49,853 nucleotides of DNA, taken from assembly GCF_000003605.2 (NCBI RefSeq), contig NW_003137823.1, forward strand, positions 18,404 to 68,256, in the 5' to 3' direction. The DNA comes from Saccoglossus kowalevskii. Its lineage: Eukaryota; Hemichordata; Enteropneusta; Harrimaniidae. The stretch's first letter is position 1. Each line of letters opens with the position of its first letter. The notes under the pieces were generated by a model, which was not told the origin of the DNA, searched no databases, and saw only the letters and a program-made list of their open reading frames with translations. The position numbers and the translations under genes were made by a program. Shown piece by piece: positions 1 through 12,100 of this stretch.

Positions 1-665
1 TAGCTTCACAACATCACAGGTATTGGTGACATGACGAGTACTTGTAATTTCACAACATCACAAGTATTGTTGACTTAACGAGTACATGTAACTTCACAAC
101 ATCACAGGTATTGGTGACATCACAAATACGTGTAGTTTCACAACATCACAGGTATTGGTGACATCACGAGTACTTGTAGCTTCACAACATCACAAGTGTT
201 GGTGACATCACGAGTACTTGTAACTTCACGACATCACAAGTGTTGGTGACATCACGAGTACTTGTAACTTCAGAACATCACAGGTATTGGTGACATCACG
301 AGTACTTGTAACTTCACAACATCACAAGTATTGGTGACATCACGAGTACTTGTAACTTCACAACATCACAAGTATTGGTGACATCACGAGTACTTGTAAC
401 TTCACAACATCACAAGTACTGGTGACATCACGAGTACTTGTAACTTCACAACATCACAAGTATTGGTGACATCACGAGTACTTGTAACTTCACAACATCA
501 CAAGTATTGGTGATATCACGAGTACTTGTAACTTCACAACATCACAAGTGTTGGTGACATCACGAGTACGTGTAACTTCACAACATCACAAGTGTTGGCG
601 ACATCACAAGTATTGGCATTACGAGGACTAGTGACGTCACGAGTACTGGTGATATCACGATTAGG
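1..665. repeat. 44-bp minisatellite
   Basis: About 14 head-to-tail copies of a 44-bp unit run from position 4 to about 619; the phase mark CTTCAC recurs at 4, 48, 92, 136, 180, 224 and so on to 576. A decayed tail reaches about 665. Each unit carries GTGACATCAC followed by GAGTACTTGTA. The last degenerate copy has a perfect CRE octamer TGACGTCA at 632-639. The array lies in the intron before the first visible receptor exon and continues off the left edge. Confidence 0.95.
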
Positions 666-808
666 GATAGTTATCTCATATGTACGACCACGTTAACGGG
701 AATTAACGGCTACTTTTTTGGGGGGGTCGAGGTCTGATAAATGACATCACGAATACTGATATATATATATCATTTCTAATTGAATTCTTTACTACTATGT
801 AATTGTAG
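666..808 (+). other. Intron remainder before receptor exon
   Basis: AT-rich intron sequence with a short TA run near 760. It ends in an AG acceptor at 807-808 directly before the YWTD-coding exon. I see no gene in it. Confidence 0.6.
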
Positions 809-929
809 ATTATACTGGGTTGATAGCTCCTCGCAAATTCTATGGTCGTCCCAGTTAGATGGACGTTCCGTTCTTGCACTACATATTAGTGATAACTATG
901 TATCGACAGTGGACTTAGATATCGACCAG
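809..929 (+). CDS. Receptor exon: YWTD propeller blade
   Basis: The AG acceptor is at 807-808 and the donor GTGAGA starts at 930. One base completes a codon, then 40 codons read LYWVDSSSQILWSSQLDG and onward. LYWVD with SQLDG is the diagnostic blade signature of LDLR class B repeats. The exon ends in phase 0. Confidence 0.9.
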
Positions 930-3900
930 GTGAGATAACAATAAATACATAGATCATAATAAACAATCGTTTTTTTGTAAACTCTTCAGAAATAAAGTTT
1001 TATTTATTTGACTCTAATTCATATCAAACATGATATAATTTACTATTTCTTATTTTGACAGGAGTTTTTCATGTTATGCAATTACGATCCAGGAAGGATC
1101 ACATTGGTGAAACGTTCCACACCCGGTGAGCACTCCGACATATACACAGCCGATACGTATCTCACTTCCATGGTTTATTTAGATCAATCAAGGCAGAAGA
1201 AGCTATCAAGTAAGCTCTATTGAATTTGATTGATTTACGAGGCACTCGTTACAGCCAATGGAATATTCAATGTTTTTAAAATACACATCTTTAGAGTCCA
1301 CAGCAAATCCAATGTGCTCAATGAAACATAGTTCCCACATATGACACATGTAATATACACAAACGCACATCGCTGCACCCTATGACCCACTTGTAATACG
1401 TGCAAAGAAACATTGTTGCACCTTACGTCATCTGCAAAGGCACTATTTCAAGGAAATACGTTCACACAAACATCGTTGCAGCTCATGGATCAGATTATAT
1501 ATTAAAATTAGATGAAAAGCAACAAAGAAAGTACTTTTCAAACAGCCCATGTCTGTTGTTTTCAGGTTCATGTCAACAGAATAATGGAGGATGCGACCAC
1601 CTGTGTTTGAACGAGGCTGGCGATAGTACGTGCATATGTGGAATCGGCTTTACAGTTAGTGCTGATGGTTACACGTGTAATGGTAAGACCAAATAAAGCT
1701 TTTGACCGGCTTTTTGGGGGCTAATATTACAAGTTATATTCAGTGGGGTGAATGATCTATTTATAAAAGTGATTGTCCGTAAAAAAAAATGTGTTGGCAG
1801 ATGGATATGCTGACAGCCAGGATAGATACTCAATAAAGTTATTGTTCAAAGCTTGAAATTGAATGTAAGTATTACAAAAAATTAATAGCAAAAGTGGTGT
1901 ATACATCAATAATATGTTAATAATACTCTGTGGTAGATAATTCACACAATATGTATGCCTAAAAACAGTTAAATGTGTATAGAATTCAAAAATTCTCATA
2001 AAATATATCTTAGACTAAACGTTCATGCAAATCGCACTAAAAACATGAACTCGTCTACAGTTAGCAACACATATGTATCTTATATTGAAATAGTCAGCTA
2101 TTACTATATTATTATAATACCATTTATGCATATTTATATTTATATTGACATTTTACTTACCCACAGAATGGATTGAGCAAACGACAGTGGTGACTGAACC
2201 AATATCGATGCTGTCGACACATATCGAAACTGTAGCAAATACCACCGTTATTCCAATTATATACCCGATACATATGATAGCTATAATAGTGACGTCATCG
2301 GCAGCATTATTTATCATTTTTATACTCGTTATTATTTATATAACATATATAAGGTGGGTATATTTTTTGAACTGAACTGAACTAAAACCATATTGTAATA
2401 CAATATTATAACAGTAAGACATATGTACTAGTATACTGACGTAATTTCATGTTATAACGTTTGACTGTACGTATTCTCATGACATCGCCACAAAGGGGAA
2501 CTTCATCCTTACAATCATCGTAAAATAGGAATAATATGCACTTTAAAGTAGGAATGACAAGTTCAGTCCATTTGTCCGGACAGTGCCTGGTCTCGTTCTC
2601 CCTTCAAATTGTTCAGTAGCTCTGCATGTTAGTCTTGCACGATACAATGCCCCGTAGATCGCATATATCTCTCGAGTCGCAAACGATGACATAGTTCTCT
2701 TTACGCCTATGATGTTCTGTGTCCTTATCCCGCAGCCCCGGAATTGTATTAAAAGTAATACAGATTAATCTGGTAAGCATTCTCATACTCTTTGTTAAGG
2801 GTCTATTCGGCATCTCAGTTTTAGTTAACTATTGGCCATGGACGTTTACTAGGACAGGGTCCGAGTTGCCGTACTATAACAAGGTAATACTGTTTGGGGT
2901 ATTAAATGTTTTTCTGCAGTCCCATCACGAGTTGCTTGTTGTCACAGCGTAACACCGTTTGTACATAAGGACAAAAAGGCAAATCACTCGAACTAGTTCC
3001 TGATATATGTACGTATAATAGTGACTTACAACTTAAACCTGCTTAGCGCATTCAGTAGAGTGAAAATGCATCCACACAGCTTTTCCAACTCAGACCGACT
3101 GAGACTACAATATAGAATAGCTCTTGTCTTCTGCCTGTGGACCGATGGCAATCTACCCGTGCTTTGTCAGGGGGAAAATTCTCGTCTGCCCGGGTTCCTC
3201 CAACACGTATCATGGGGAAATTCTCGTCTGTCTATATCTCGTCTGCTTGAGGTACCGGACCGGGAAAATTACTTAAGCTTTACAGTCAAATAGACGCACA
3301 CAACGAAATACGTTTCAATAGCTAGTCTTTAGCCACATCAAGAATGCCTCGAGGCAAACTGCCTCATCGGGGTCTCTGCACAGCACTCACCAAGACTCTC
3401 TCGCCTCGTGGAGCTCTCTCTGGGACCAAGGATTTACACCGTTTATTACGTATCAAAACTTAACCAGTTACAAAGAAGTTTAAAGACATAGGACGTAACC
3501 TCCACACATTCAATTTGCACATAACCAATCACACTAAGTACTGGGCATGTCATGTCTTTTTATTAATTGTTCACTATATAATAACTGCAAATACGAACTG
3601 TCAGAAATAGCAGTCCGGATGGTGACGGTAATTAGTTCCAAATCACTGAGTCAAGTTTCGTCCAGGACCTAGCATGAGCCTAAATGATAACAGATGCAAC
3701 ACAACCATTCACTAGTAACCAGCTAAATAAGTCGGTCAACAGATACACGAAAACTAATCCATGACAGCTTGTTGCGTACTTGTTGACTGTGTGACCAGCA
3801 AGTACATACATGTATATCTTCAATTGTACGCCATGACGTCGTCCTTCAATATTTAGATAGGCATGTACTTGAGTGACCCCATTGCTATAACGTGCCGGAA

Positions 3901-4929
3901 ATATATGCTAGAATTACTCGCAATACACTTTTAGAAAATACTAGACGATATGAGACTCATGGCGACGTATACAATGCGTGTAAAATACATTATTTGTTTA
4001 CATGAACTCTGAACATGCGCTGCGGGACGACCAACGCCCTTTAAGAGCAACTACGATTTTGCAACTACCGATATCATCATTTGCTTATCGTCTGATTGTC
4101 GACATGTGTCTAACAGTAAAGTATTATTCTGTATTAACAAAGACTTACTCACATACTAATATACTAATTCAAATATTGTATGTTTTGTAGGAAAACTAAA
4201 TCTCGGAGACTGCCTCAGAATAGACCACTGCCACCTTCACCTGTAGAATTGAAAGAAGATGACACTCATATTTATGAAGATCTATATGGAAATGGGATCA
4301 ATATTCATGACATAAGGCCGCCACAGACAGAAGTTGTAGTCAACGTCTCTCCAAGTGAACCGCCACTTGTACACTATCAGCCTCTCTCAGGTGTCAATGT
4401 GCAAGGATTAGGATCTACGGGTGATACTGATGGGGATGAAGATAATGATGAAGGTGAAGACAACGATGAATATGAACATATGGATCCAATTACGTTTGCA
4501 GAGGGTGACCAAGTGCCGGAGGACATCAGCGATCCAGTTAAACAAGCAGAACTAGACCATGAAGGATACCTTACTCCAGTGAATCCAGATGACAGTCAGA
4601 ACAACGACCCAAATGCAGTAGATGAGCCTGCACAATATGACCATTCATCAGAAGATGATAACACGAATATTCCTGATGACATGTCGAATATAAGTTACGA
4701 GTATATGAGAGGCATATCAGGCGAGCAAGCTGATGCAGAGGTTCCGTTACTGTGCGATTCCGATGACGAGAATAAGGAAGATGATGGTGATATTAAAGAC
4801 AGGTATATAGTGCTAGATGATGATGAAGACAATTCAGCTGACGAATCAGATACTTATCAGCCAGGTGAAAATGCTTATACGATCAACCAAGACAATTGTG
4901 ATGCAGAAGTTTTTTATTTTTTGGAATGA
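809..4929 (+). CDS. LDLR/LRP-like single-pass receptor, 3' part (five exons)
   Basis: This is the C-terminal part of a type I membrane receptor of the LDL-receptor superfamily, spread over exons 809-929, 1062-1209, 1566-1682, 2167-2353 and 4191-4929. Every junction is GT-AG and the phases join in one frame. In order the protein has a YWTD-type beta-propeller segment (LYWVD, then SQLDG), one EGF-like module of the LRP type (C-x4-GGC-x2-LC pattern), a stalk, one hydrophobic helix, a basic stop-transfer stretch (RKTKSRR) and a cytoplasmic tail of about 245 residues. The tail is very acidic. It holds RPLPPSP, two YxxM sites and several YxxL/YxxPhi sites, but I see no NPxY. Upstream exons lie outside the window. 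The family call is firm. Orthology to a particular LRP is not: LRP5/6 tails have repeated PPPSPxS motifs, and this has only one PPSP. Confidence 0.88.
1062..1209 (+). CDS. Receptor exon: end of propeller
   Basis: The acceptor is TTTTGACAG and the donor GTAAGC starts at 1210. It begins in phase 0 with EFFMLCNYDPG and ends one base into a codon. Spacing fits the last propeller blade, which packs against the EGF module coded by the next exon. Confidence 0.85.
1566..1682 (+). CDS. Receptor exon: EGF-like module
   Basis: A phase-1 exon between TTTTCAG and GTAAGA. It encodes one six-cysteine EGF module beginning SSCQQNNGGCDHLCL and ending DGYTCN, the form that follows YWTD propellers in LRP proteins. 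Symmetric phase 1-1 borders are typical of exon-shuffled EGF modules. Confidence 0.93.
2167..2353 (+). CDS. Receptor exon: stalk and transmembrane helix
   Basis: It opens in phase 1 after CCCACAG and ends in phase 2 before GTGGGT. It encodes a Thr/Ser-rich juxtamembrane stalk with an N-glycosylation sequon (NTT), then an Ile/Val-rich helix of about 23 residues (IIVTSSAALFIIFILVIIYI). The reading frame joins both neighbouring exons. Confidence 0.88.
2354..4190 (+). other. Intron before the receptor tail exon
   Basis: A 1.84-kb intron. Short open stretches (for example 3021-3293) show no recognisable protein. One copy of a dispersed sequence lies at about 3964-4047. Confidence 0.6.
3964..4047. 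repeat. Dispersed repeat copy A
   Basis: Closely resembles 10988-11066. Shared blocks in the same order are GCGTGTAAAATACATT, TACATGAA, CGCGCTG/TGCGCTG, GACGACCA and GCCCTTTA. The family is unknown; it may be one end of a longer mobile element. Confidence 0.6.
4191..4929 (+). CDS. Receptor last exon: cytoplasmic tail
   Basis: The acceptor is TATGTTTTGTAG. The phase-2 join makes AGG (Arg), and the stop TGA is at 4927-4929. The tail starts with basic RKTKSRR and then has RPLPPSP (4222-4242), an exact match to the class I SH3 ligand form RxLPPxP. Tyrosine sites include YEDL (4273), YQPL, YEHM (4471), YLTP, YEYM (4696) and YIVL (4804). The body has long Asp/Glu runs and no globular domain. YxxM is the docking form for the PI3K p85 SH2 domain; whether these sites are used is inference. 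Confidence 0.88.
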
Positions 4930-5831
4930 TGGTTATGTTATACCGGAGAAGAGCGGCAAGTTATGAGGTTACTCATATTGCAAAAGAGACTTGTTAACAA
5001 TTGTTTATATTAGTGCTATTGGATGACTCACAGACCTGATTAGTTGATGGTACCAATCTGTAGATATTAATTGAAATTTACATGACAGTTATCAAGACAT
5101 TATTTTTTCTTGTTTTATTTCACGAATCACTCATGAGCATTTAAAGACAGTTTGGGATAGTCTACAAAGCTGTTAATATTCAGGTAATTATTAGTTATTT
5201 TTGAATCATGTTTGTCTGTTGAAGTTGTATCATTTGATTTGTTTTGGAAGACCATGTGAAGACCCATTAGAGAAAATTTCATTTATTCTTTGGCAATCCG
5301 CTACTTAATGTAACAATGGTACCATACAGTTTGCATGCACTGTGGAATCGACCAATACGTAGGACTGACTGCTTTATGTCACTAGTCCAGTCAACAGAAT
5401 GTTCATGGTAACATGTCCAAATACCCTCCTGAACAACAAATATCAACAATCTACTAAAATATAGGTAAGGGAAAAGTTGTTAAAATAAAATCATGTAATT
5501 TCTACATAGCCATTCTATTGGAAAAATGAATGCATTTTACATAACCGCCGAATAGAAGAATTCTTGAATTTGAAACACATAAATAACGTGATTTTATTTA
5601 AAAACTTTCCCCCAGTTAGGTTTTTGTAGATATTTGATATGCTGTTCAGAGGGCAACATGTGAGTTTTTACCCTGAAATGAGTGTTGTAACTAGTGGAAT
5701 ATCTAAATATATAGTGACTGGATTACATGAACAGCCGCCCGCAAGAGTCGTACTATATGCATGATGCTACGTGTTTACGCTAACATACACACATACATCA
5801 GCATCTCAAAGGCCATTGCTGTGTTTTCAAG

Positions 5832-5837
5832 AATAAA
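5832..5837 (+). terminator. Candidate poly(A) signal for receptor
   Basis: AATAAA on the coding strand about 0.9 kb after the stop. Others at 5484 and 6330 are equally good by sequence, so the site in use is unknown. Confidence 0.3.
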
Positions 5838-8109
5838 TTCAATTAATTATCCAGTATTTATACTTCAACATTATGTTATATAGGCGATAAAACATATTTG
5901 TTCATTAACCTGAAATTAAATTTGAATTTACTTCTGACTAAAGTATGTTGTTCATAGATTATGCACTGGCAGCAGCACTCATTTTGTGTTAAATTGTAGA
6001 TGTAGATTGCGATTTGGAAATATTTATAAATGTAACTTTATTAGGCCTTTTTCAAATTGCAATTGCTTAAATTGTGGAAAATGCGCTTAGATTTCAGAAT
6101 GGGTTCCACGAGTTACTATATCTGAAATCTACAATATCTGTCCAAACTCTAAATATCATTGTAGTATGATTGAGTTCAAATAATCAGCGAATAGTTTTAT
6201 TTCACTAAAAGCATGATTGTGCATATTAAATGTTAGAAATACATATTTTAATACAGGATCCTTCGCCTTGATAACGTACTTTGAATGTTATTTTGCTGTA
6301 CATGTTTTGAAAATGTATAAATAGTGTTTAATAAACGGTGTATGCATACATACAATATTTATGTCACTTCGTTGTGTATCCAATGTGTATTTGATTATGG
6401 TCCTGTTGTAGCCATAATATCAACAACTCGTCCAGTTATAATTTGTAAGCCAACTATTTTTATTTTTAACAAAATAGACTCTTTTAGTAGTAACAAAACC
6501 TATTCCATGCATGAACATATTTTTCTGTAATTAAATTGATATATCCAAGAAGATCACATTACTAAATTACAATTTACTTGTGACGTTCTAGTCTAGGCAC
6601 AAGTTATATTACAGTCATGTAAACAGTTAATGCTGCAATTACATTTTGCTGCTTAGACAAAAGGAACCACACTCAATTCGTGTTATTTACCTTTTGGTAT
6701 TCAGATATTTATTGTTAATAGCACACAAAAAATGGAAGGTGGCAATTCGAATGTCACACGGACTTTCTTTGCTCTGTGTCGGTTGAATCGGTTTAGCACT
6801 AATGGGCATGCGTTCTACTTTACTCAAATCCAGACTTACCTCTCACAATTATATACTAGTAACTGCTAGTACTAGAAAATTCGTATGAGCTGTGTTTTTC
6901 GAAATTGTATACATATTATATTCAAGCAATACGGAAACAAAGTGAACTTTGTAGTGTCAAATCAGCTGTTTAAATGAATATTTATTTTTATGTGTCAGTT
7001 TGGTTCAGAGTTTCTATTTTTATGAGTATGTTTTTGGAATTTGTATACCCACACGACAGTTCAGTACATAAACCAAAACACATTCGGAAAAGGTGTGGAT
7101 GTTATATGTAGGATATGTTACAGTAACTTTGCCATACAGATGAAAAGTGTGCTAATAAGCGTTGGATACAACCTGCGATAAGACATTCAGATCGCATGGC
7201 GGGAGGATTTTATATCCCAGAAAAGCCACCTGACTACCACGCACCATCTGTAGAGTTCGCTATGTATTTATTTTATTTCTAGTTCAAGGCCTCGGCCATC
7301 TACAAAATAATAATGATATAGGTAGTTAAGGGTACACAGTAGTTTGACAACCAAATTTATAATAACCCCGGTGTCAAAAGCTTTGGAATAATGGAATAAA
7401 TGGAAAAAAAGTATCAATATTTGGATCACCACGCATAGCCGCCAACAAAATGTCGCATTATAATGTTGTGTAATCGGCATATACACATAAATGACAGTTC
7501 ATTTTTCACTACCGAAATAATCAACGTTCTACAAAAAAAACGGTATTCCAACTACAAATGTAATACTTACTTGGTATAGATATTGAGCTTCAAATGACGT
7601 AAATGCCAGGCATCGCGTTTTACCGGCATTGCTGCTATTGAGCTGGCAAATATATTTCATTCTTGGCACAAAGGAACAGTCAGTGATTTGGTTAATCCCA
7701 AATTTATTTAGATATAATTGTATTTGAATATAAAAGTATAATGTTTATGGAATACTTGAACAAAAAGAAATAACTCATACAGCAAGGACGTTCAATTCCC
7801 AAGTCCCTGTGAAAATCATAGAAACATAACACTTGAATTTGCCTGATTTTATCCATTTTGAGGCATGAAACTTCCATGCTTGCCATGATGTTCCTGGGTG
7901 TAACGTGTTGTGTATGGTCAATTAATCATGTATCTAACACAAATAAACTTATTTTATAAAATGATATTGACAACCTATGAAAAAGTATCAATAGACATTT
8001 AATGTCAAGCACTAATGCAAATATGCAACATTCCATCACACATCCAAGCTTAGGGTATTGATTTTCCGCAAACAAATGAAAATTTCCCAGATTCTTGATT
8101 GTTACATTG

Positions 8110-8115
8110 TTTATT
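8110..8115 (-). terminator. Candidate poly(A) signal for methyltransferase
   Basis: TTTATT on the plus strand reads AATAAA on the minus strand, 15 nt beyond the stop codon. If used, the 3' UTR would be very short. Further signals may lie downstream. Confidence 0.35.
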
Positions 8116-8129
8116 AGACACGTCAAGGA

Positions 8130-9134
8130 CTAAGTCGGTTTTGTTGCGATGACAACCCCATACACAAAATCAGACTTCTTTACTTTGACGTCAGTGAAGC
8201 CATGCTCTTGTAAGAGTGATCTCAATTCGAAGGCAGACCATTGCTTACCACCCCCTAGCATGGACATGTGCAATGAAAAAAGATGTGCTGTAATTGAAGA
8301 TCTTTCCTTCTGGTCTTCATAAAGAGTTTCCACGATCACGACCGCACCACCAGGATTGAGAGCTGCATATGTACGACTAAGAATAAGATTAACTTTATCC
8401 AATGACCAGTCGTGAATGATACTAGCAAGAAGAATCATATCAACTTTAGGCAGTTCATCAGTCAACATGTCTCCTGCTCGAAATGCTACATTACTCGTTA
8501 CACCACCAGTAGGTTTGGCAAGCTTCTCAGCAGCGGCAACCACAGCAGGCAAATCTAGAATTGTTATTTCCATCTCTGGATATTTTTCAGACAAGCTGTA
8601 GCTCAATCCTCCATTCCCACCACCAAGATCGCAGGCGCTGGAGTAACTACTGAAGTCAAAAGAATTCATCAAAACTGGTGAACGGAAGTTTTGAATCATA
8701 GAATCCATACTTTTTAGAAATGCGGTTCGCTTTTTGTGGTCTTCGGCTATCTCTTTAAATCTATCACCAGTATCCTTTTTCAGAAGCCTCCCTTCTTTAA
8801 CGGCATCTGCCATGTCCGAAAACAGATAGTAGCTCTTATCACGGGAATGCGCCATGGTTACCAAACTTGTCGGACTTGACTTCACCATGTACTTGTTAGC
8901 CTTGACGGTATTTGTGTACGATTGGTCTTCTTTTTTCACATAACCCATAGCTACTAAAGCATCGAGCATCTCCTCTGTTACTTTCGCGTCACCACCGGTA
9001 ATATCAGCGAGGTCGCCAGATGTCATCGTTCTACCGCTCATGTGGTCAAACATATTCAGCTTAGCAGCTGTTATGAGTGTTTGAGAAATGATGAACATAT
9101 GTAAATCATTGAACACGTCCATAGCTTCAGCCAT
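8130..9134 (-). CDS. ASMT-like SAM-dependent O-methyltransferase
   Basis: A complete 334-residue protein of the acetylserotonin/hydroxyindole O-methyltransferase family, cytosolic, expected to move a methyl group from S-adenosylmethionine to a small hydroxyl substrate. Residues 1-90 form the winged-helix dimerisation part. The SAM site has DLGGGNG (169-175), DLP (194-196) and GDM (221-223). SIIHDWS holds the family's catalytic His (about 241), and GGAVVIVE follows. Length fits the family. The open frame extends 23 codons further upstream, but I chose the ATG at 9134 because AG at 9142-9143 with a pyrimidine tract makes a good acceptor seven bases before it. So the coding part is a single exon with an upstream UTR intron. 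The true substrate (N-acetylserotonin or another phenol/indole) cannot be read from sequence. Confidence 0.9.
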   Translation of the reverse strand: MAEAMDVFNDLHMFIISQTLITAAKLNMFDHMSGRTMTSGDLADITGGDAKVTEEMLDALVAMGYVKKEDQSYTNTVKANKYMVKSSPTSLVTMAHSRDKSYYLFSDMADAVKEGRLLKKDTGDRFKEIAEDHKKRTAFLKSMDSMIQNFRSPVLMNSFDFSSYSSACDLGGGNGGLSYSLSEKYPEMEITILDLPAVVAAAEKLAKPTGGVTSNVAFRAGDMLTDELPKVDMILLASIIHDWSLDKVNLILSRTYAALNPGGAVVIVETLYEDQKERSSITAHLFSLHMSMLGGGKQWSAFELRSLLQEHGFTDVKVKKSDFVYGVVIATKPT

Positions 9135-9140
9135 TATATA

Positions 9141-9155
9141 CCTGCAAACAAAGTG
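9141..9155 (-). other. Splice acceptor upstream of methyltransferase ATG
   Basis: On the minus strand TTTGTTTGCAG is followed by GTATATA and the start ATG. This implies a non-coding first exon at higher coordinates that I could not locate. Confidence 0.5.
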
Positions 9156-12100
9156 ATAAGCATGTATACTATGAACTGAAGTGAGTGAAATGCAGTTGGG
9201 CATACTGTGTTTTTAATATCTGAGCCATACTTGGGTCAGATCTCCAACAAGGACTAACTAATACTAATGAAGGTTGCCGGTACTAGTACTAGGCCAAACA
9301 AATTTCCAATTAAAATTGTAAATGTAATTGTTATTTCTAATTAATATAAATATATTGTTTCCATATATTTCTATTTTCCAGATCTTATGTTATGTGATGT
9401 GATATTTTGCAACATTCCAGAACCCAGAGCAGATATGAGTTGGATATGCCGCTTAGGCATATTACAATTTTGAGCTTCCTAAACTTCACCTTCAAAAAGA
9501 ATGAGTGGAGCCATGGGGACTCTTCCTCGTTAATAATAATTTGACTAAAACGTACTCAAATTAACCCAAATTTCCACACAGTTGTCCAGTATGTACTCGA
9601 TGTAGTTGCAATGTGATATAACTGCAATGACAACAGTACAAATCATTTTATTTTAAAAATGTTACCAATGTTAAATATAATTTGTTGAGTGAGACACATT
9701 TAGTCTATTTAATATAACACAGTTTTCGTAGATTTCCCTAATCTCTACAAAACAATATTTTCACTCCTGCAAAAATCTAAATTTACTGGCAGAATACAAA
9801 GTGTATATAATGAAAGTATATTTCTTGACGTTATCGTAAATTAACACTAAACCACAGTCCCTGTTGAGAGACTGTGACTAAACGCATTTATTAAAAACAT
9901 TTCTGCACACACTGCAGAGGGCGCTAATATTAATATATCAAGCTTCTTGCACGTTTCTCCGTGGTGACGACAGTGACTCGACACCGGTTTTATAAATCGC
10001 AAATACATACAGAACAGCATCACGAAGTAATGATACAGTGAAGGGCACAAAGGTATTCATAAAATGGTTTGTAAAAGTATATTTTTATAAATCAAAACGG
10101 ATATTAGAATTCAAATTGACCACTCCATAAATGGTATTGTATTATGACATCAACTGGATTGGAAATCAAGCAATGTGAACATGAGTGGCTTCCTTTGTTT
10201 TGTTTGCGTGTGTGTTTGTCTTGGTATCCCTGTCTTGTTTTGTTTTTTTTGCATTTTTCTATAGTTGTTGTGACCTTTCCATCCCCTCAGGGGGGATATG
10301 TGAGTGTTATTAAATCAATAAATAAAAATAAATTAAATATTCGAATTTGAATGAGAGCTGATATTTACATACGTTCTCAAGCTAAGGCACATTAATGTGG
10401 TATTTACGGTAATAACCGTTTTATAAATTTTACCGTTAGTAATTTTAATCTATAGTGTTTCCGAGGTTCCCATGAGCACTTTCCAAGGTTACCATGTTTC
10501 CGGTCCATTCTACACTTCAAAAATAAATTCAGTCGCCGAGACTCAGTATGACTGCCAACGAATCTAGCAAAGAGTCAGCTCGCATACACGTGTCAATACG
10601 TATATGCGTTATCGCTAAGGCGCAGGTATTCGTATACCATATTTAGGTACTATTGTCTGTGCCTAACCCGTCACGCTTACATCATAAAGCTGATGTGAGC
10701 AGGCAATCAAGTTAACTATAGAACCATTTTAAACATTAAAGTAATATTCGTTGGATCAACAGACGTAATGGAGCAGATATACGTACCTACTTCTGATGAT
10801 GAGCGCAAAAATGAACCTTGGTTGGCGAAGATACGAACAGATTGTTGACGTACCAAACAGCTCAATAGTCACGTGTCCGAGCAGCAGGAATGTCAGGTGA
10901 TCAATGATCACATGTCAGGGGTCACGCCAATTTTTGCTGAAAGAGCGTTGGTCGTCGCGACGCGTCCTGTTCGACATGGGACGTCATGACGTACACAACG
11001 CGTGTAAAATACATTGTCTACATGAAATTCGAACACGCGCTGCTTGACGACCACTGCCCTTTATAAGTTAGTCGCAACAAATGTACTTGTCATTGCAATC
11101 TGTTCTCTGTTGCCCTTTTCATATATGGGTGTGAGTAAAATGTGTCTTACATAACTGAACCAAATGACGTTGTATTTATATACACGCAGCATCTACTTAT
11201 TATACCACTTTTGGTCACGTGACCCATTGTTCTATCCGCCGTCATTTTTGTAATAATGTAATTTAAACAAATAAAAAATGTAAATTGGTAGACATAAACA
11301 AGGTGTAAAATGTAATCCACTATTTTTTTCGTCCGTAATTTGTACAAAGATATTATTTTTGTAAGCGGATAAAAGTAATTCGTACGCAATTTCCAATTTT
11401 GACTCTTTAATACAAATTATCAAAAATATTATAAAAATGTAAAATTTAATTAGGAATTTGCTTTATCTGTAAAGTGTAAAAACCTATTTTTTACTGTAAT
11501 TGGAACTTTTATTTTACTTATTTTACGTAAAATTTCGTTATTGTTTCTTGTAACCTGTAAGCCCCCTCAGCTAAGGGGTTAGCCAACGTGCAAGTATGAT
11601 AGGGGTCCATATAATATGTTACAGTTACGTAGCCAAGACCATGTTGGTTTACACAATATGTACAGCTATCTGTAGCATTTACACTTAGTATACGACTACA
11701 ACTATAAAAATCACATTCTGCACAATTTACTGGAATCTGACAAAAACAGTGGGTTTATACCTGTGAAACCACACTTCTCGTGATGTTTTGAAAATATATG
11801 TTTAAGTGTAATCTGAGCATGATGTTAAAAGGCGGTATTCGTCGCGCCACCCATGCGCAAGATATTACATTGACTTTTGCGCAGATCAACGAGTACAAAC
11901 TGAGACGTTATCAAGCTTTAATTAAGTGTTTTTTCAGGTCATTGATCGGCGTTGAAGGGGTCACCGGCGGTAATTTGTGCAAGTCGCACCCAGGTCAAAC
12001 CTCATACTTGTGATTTCCATTGGAAGTGCGCATTGGAGTGTGGGAGAATCAATGTTTATTAATACAAACATGCAAACATGCGCAGCGCGAAGACCATCGC

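Larger units (their letters stand above)
4930..8129. other. Receptor 3' UTR and convergent intergenic DNA
   Basis: AT-rich DNA with many stops in all frames and no convincing coding region. AATAAA motifs after the receptor stop lie at 5484-5489, 5832-5837 and 6330-6335. The first part is probably 3' UTR. The right part borders the 3' end of the methyltransferase on the other strand. Confidence 0.55.

Noticed and set aside
1-665. CRISPR-like array
   Set aside because: Repeats are contiguous 44-bp units with no unique spacers, in an animal intron.
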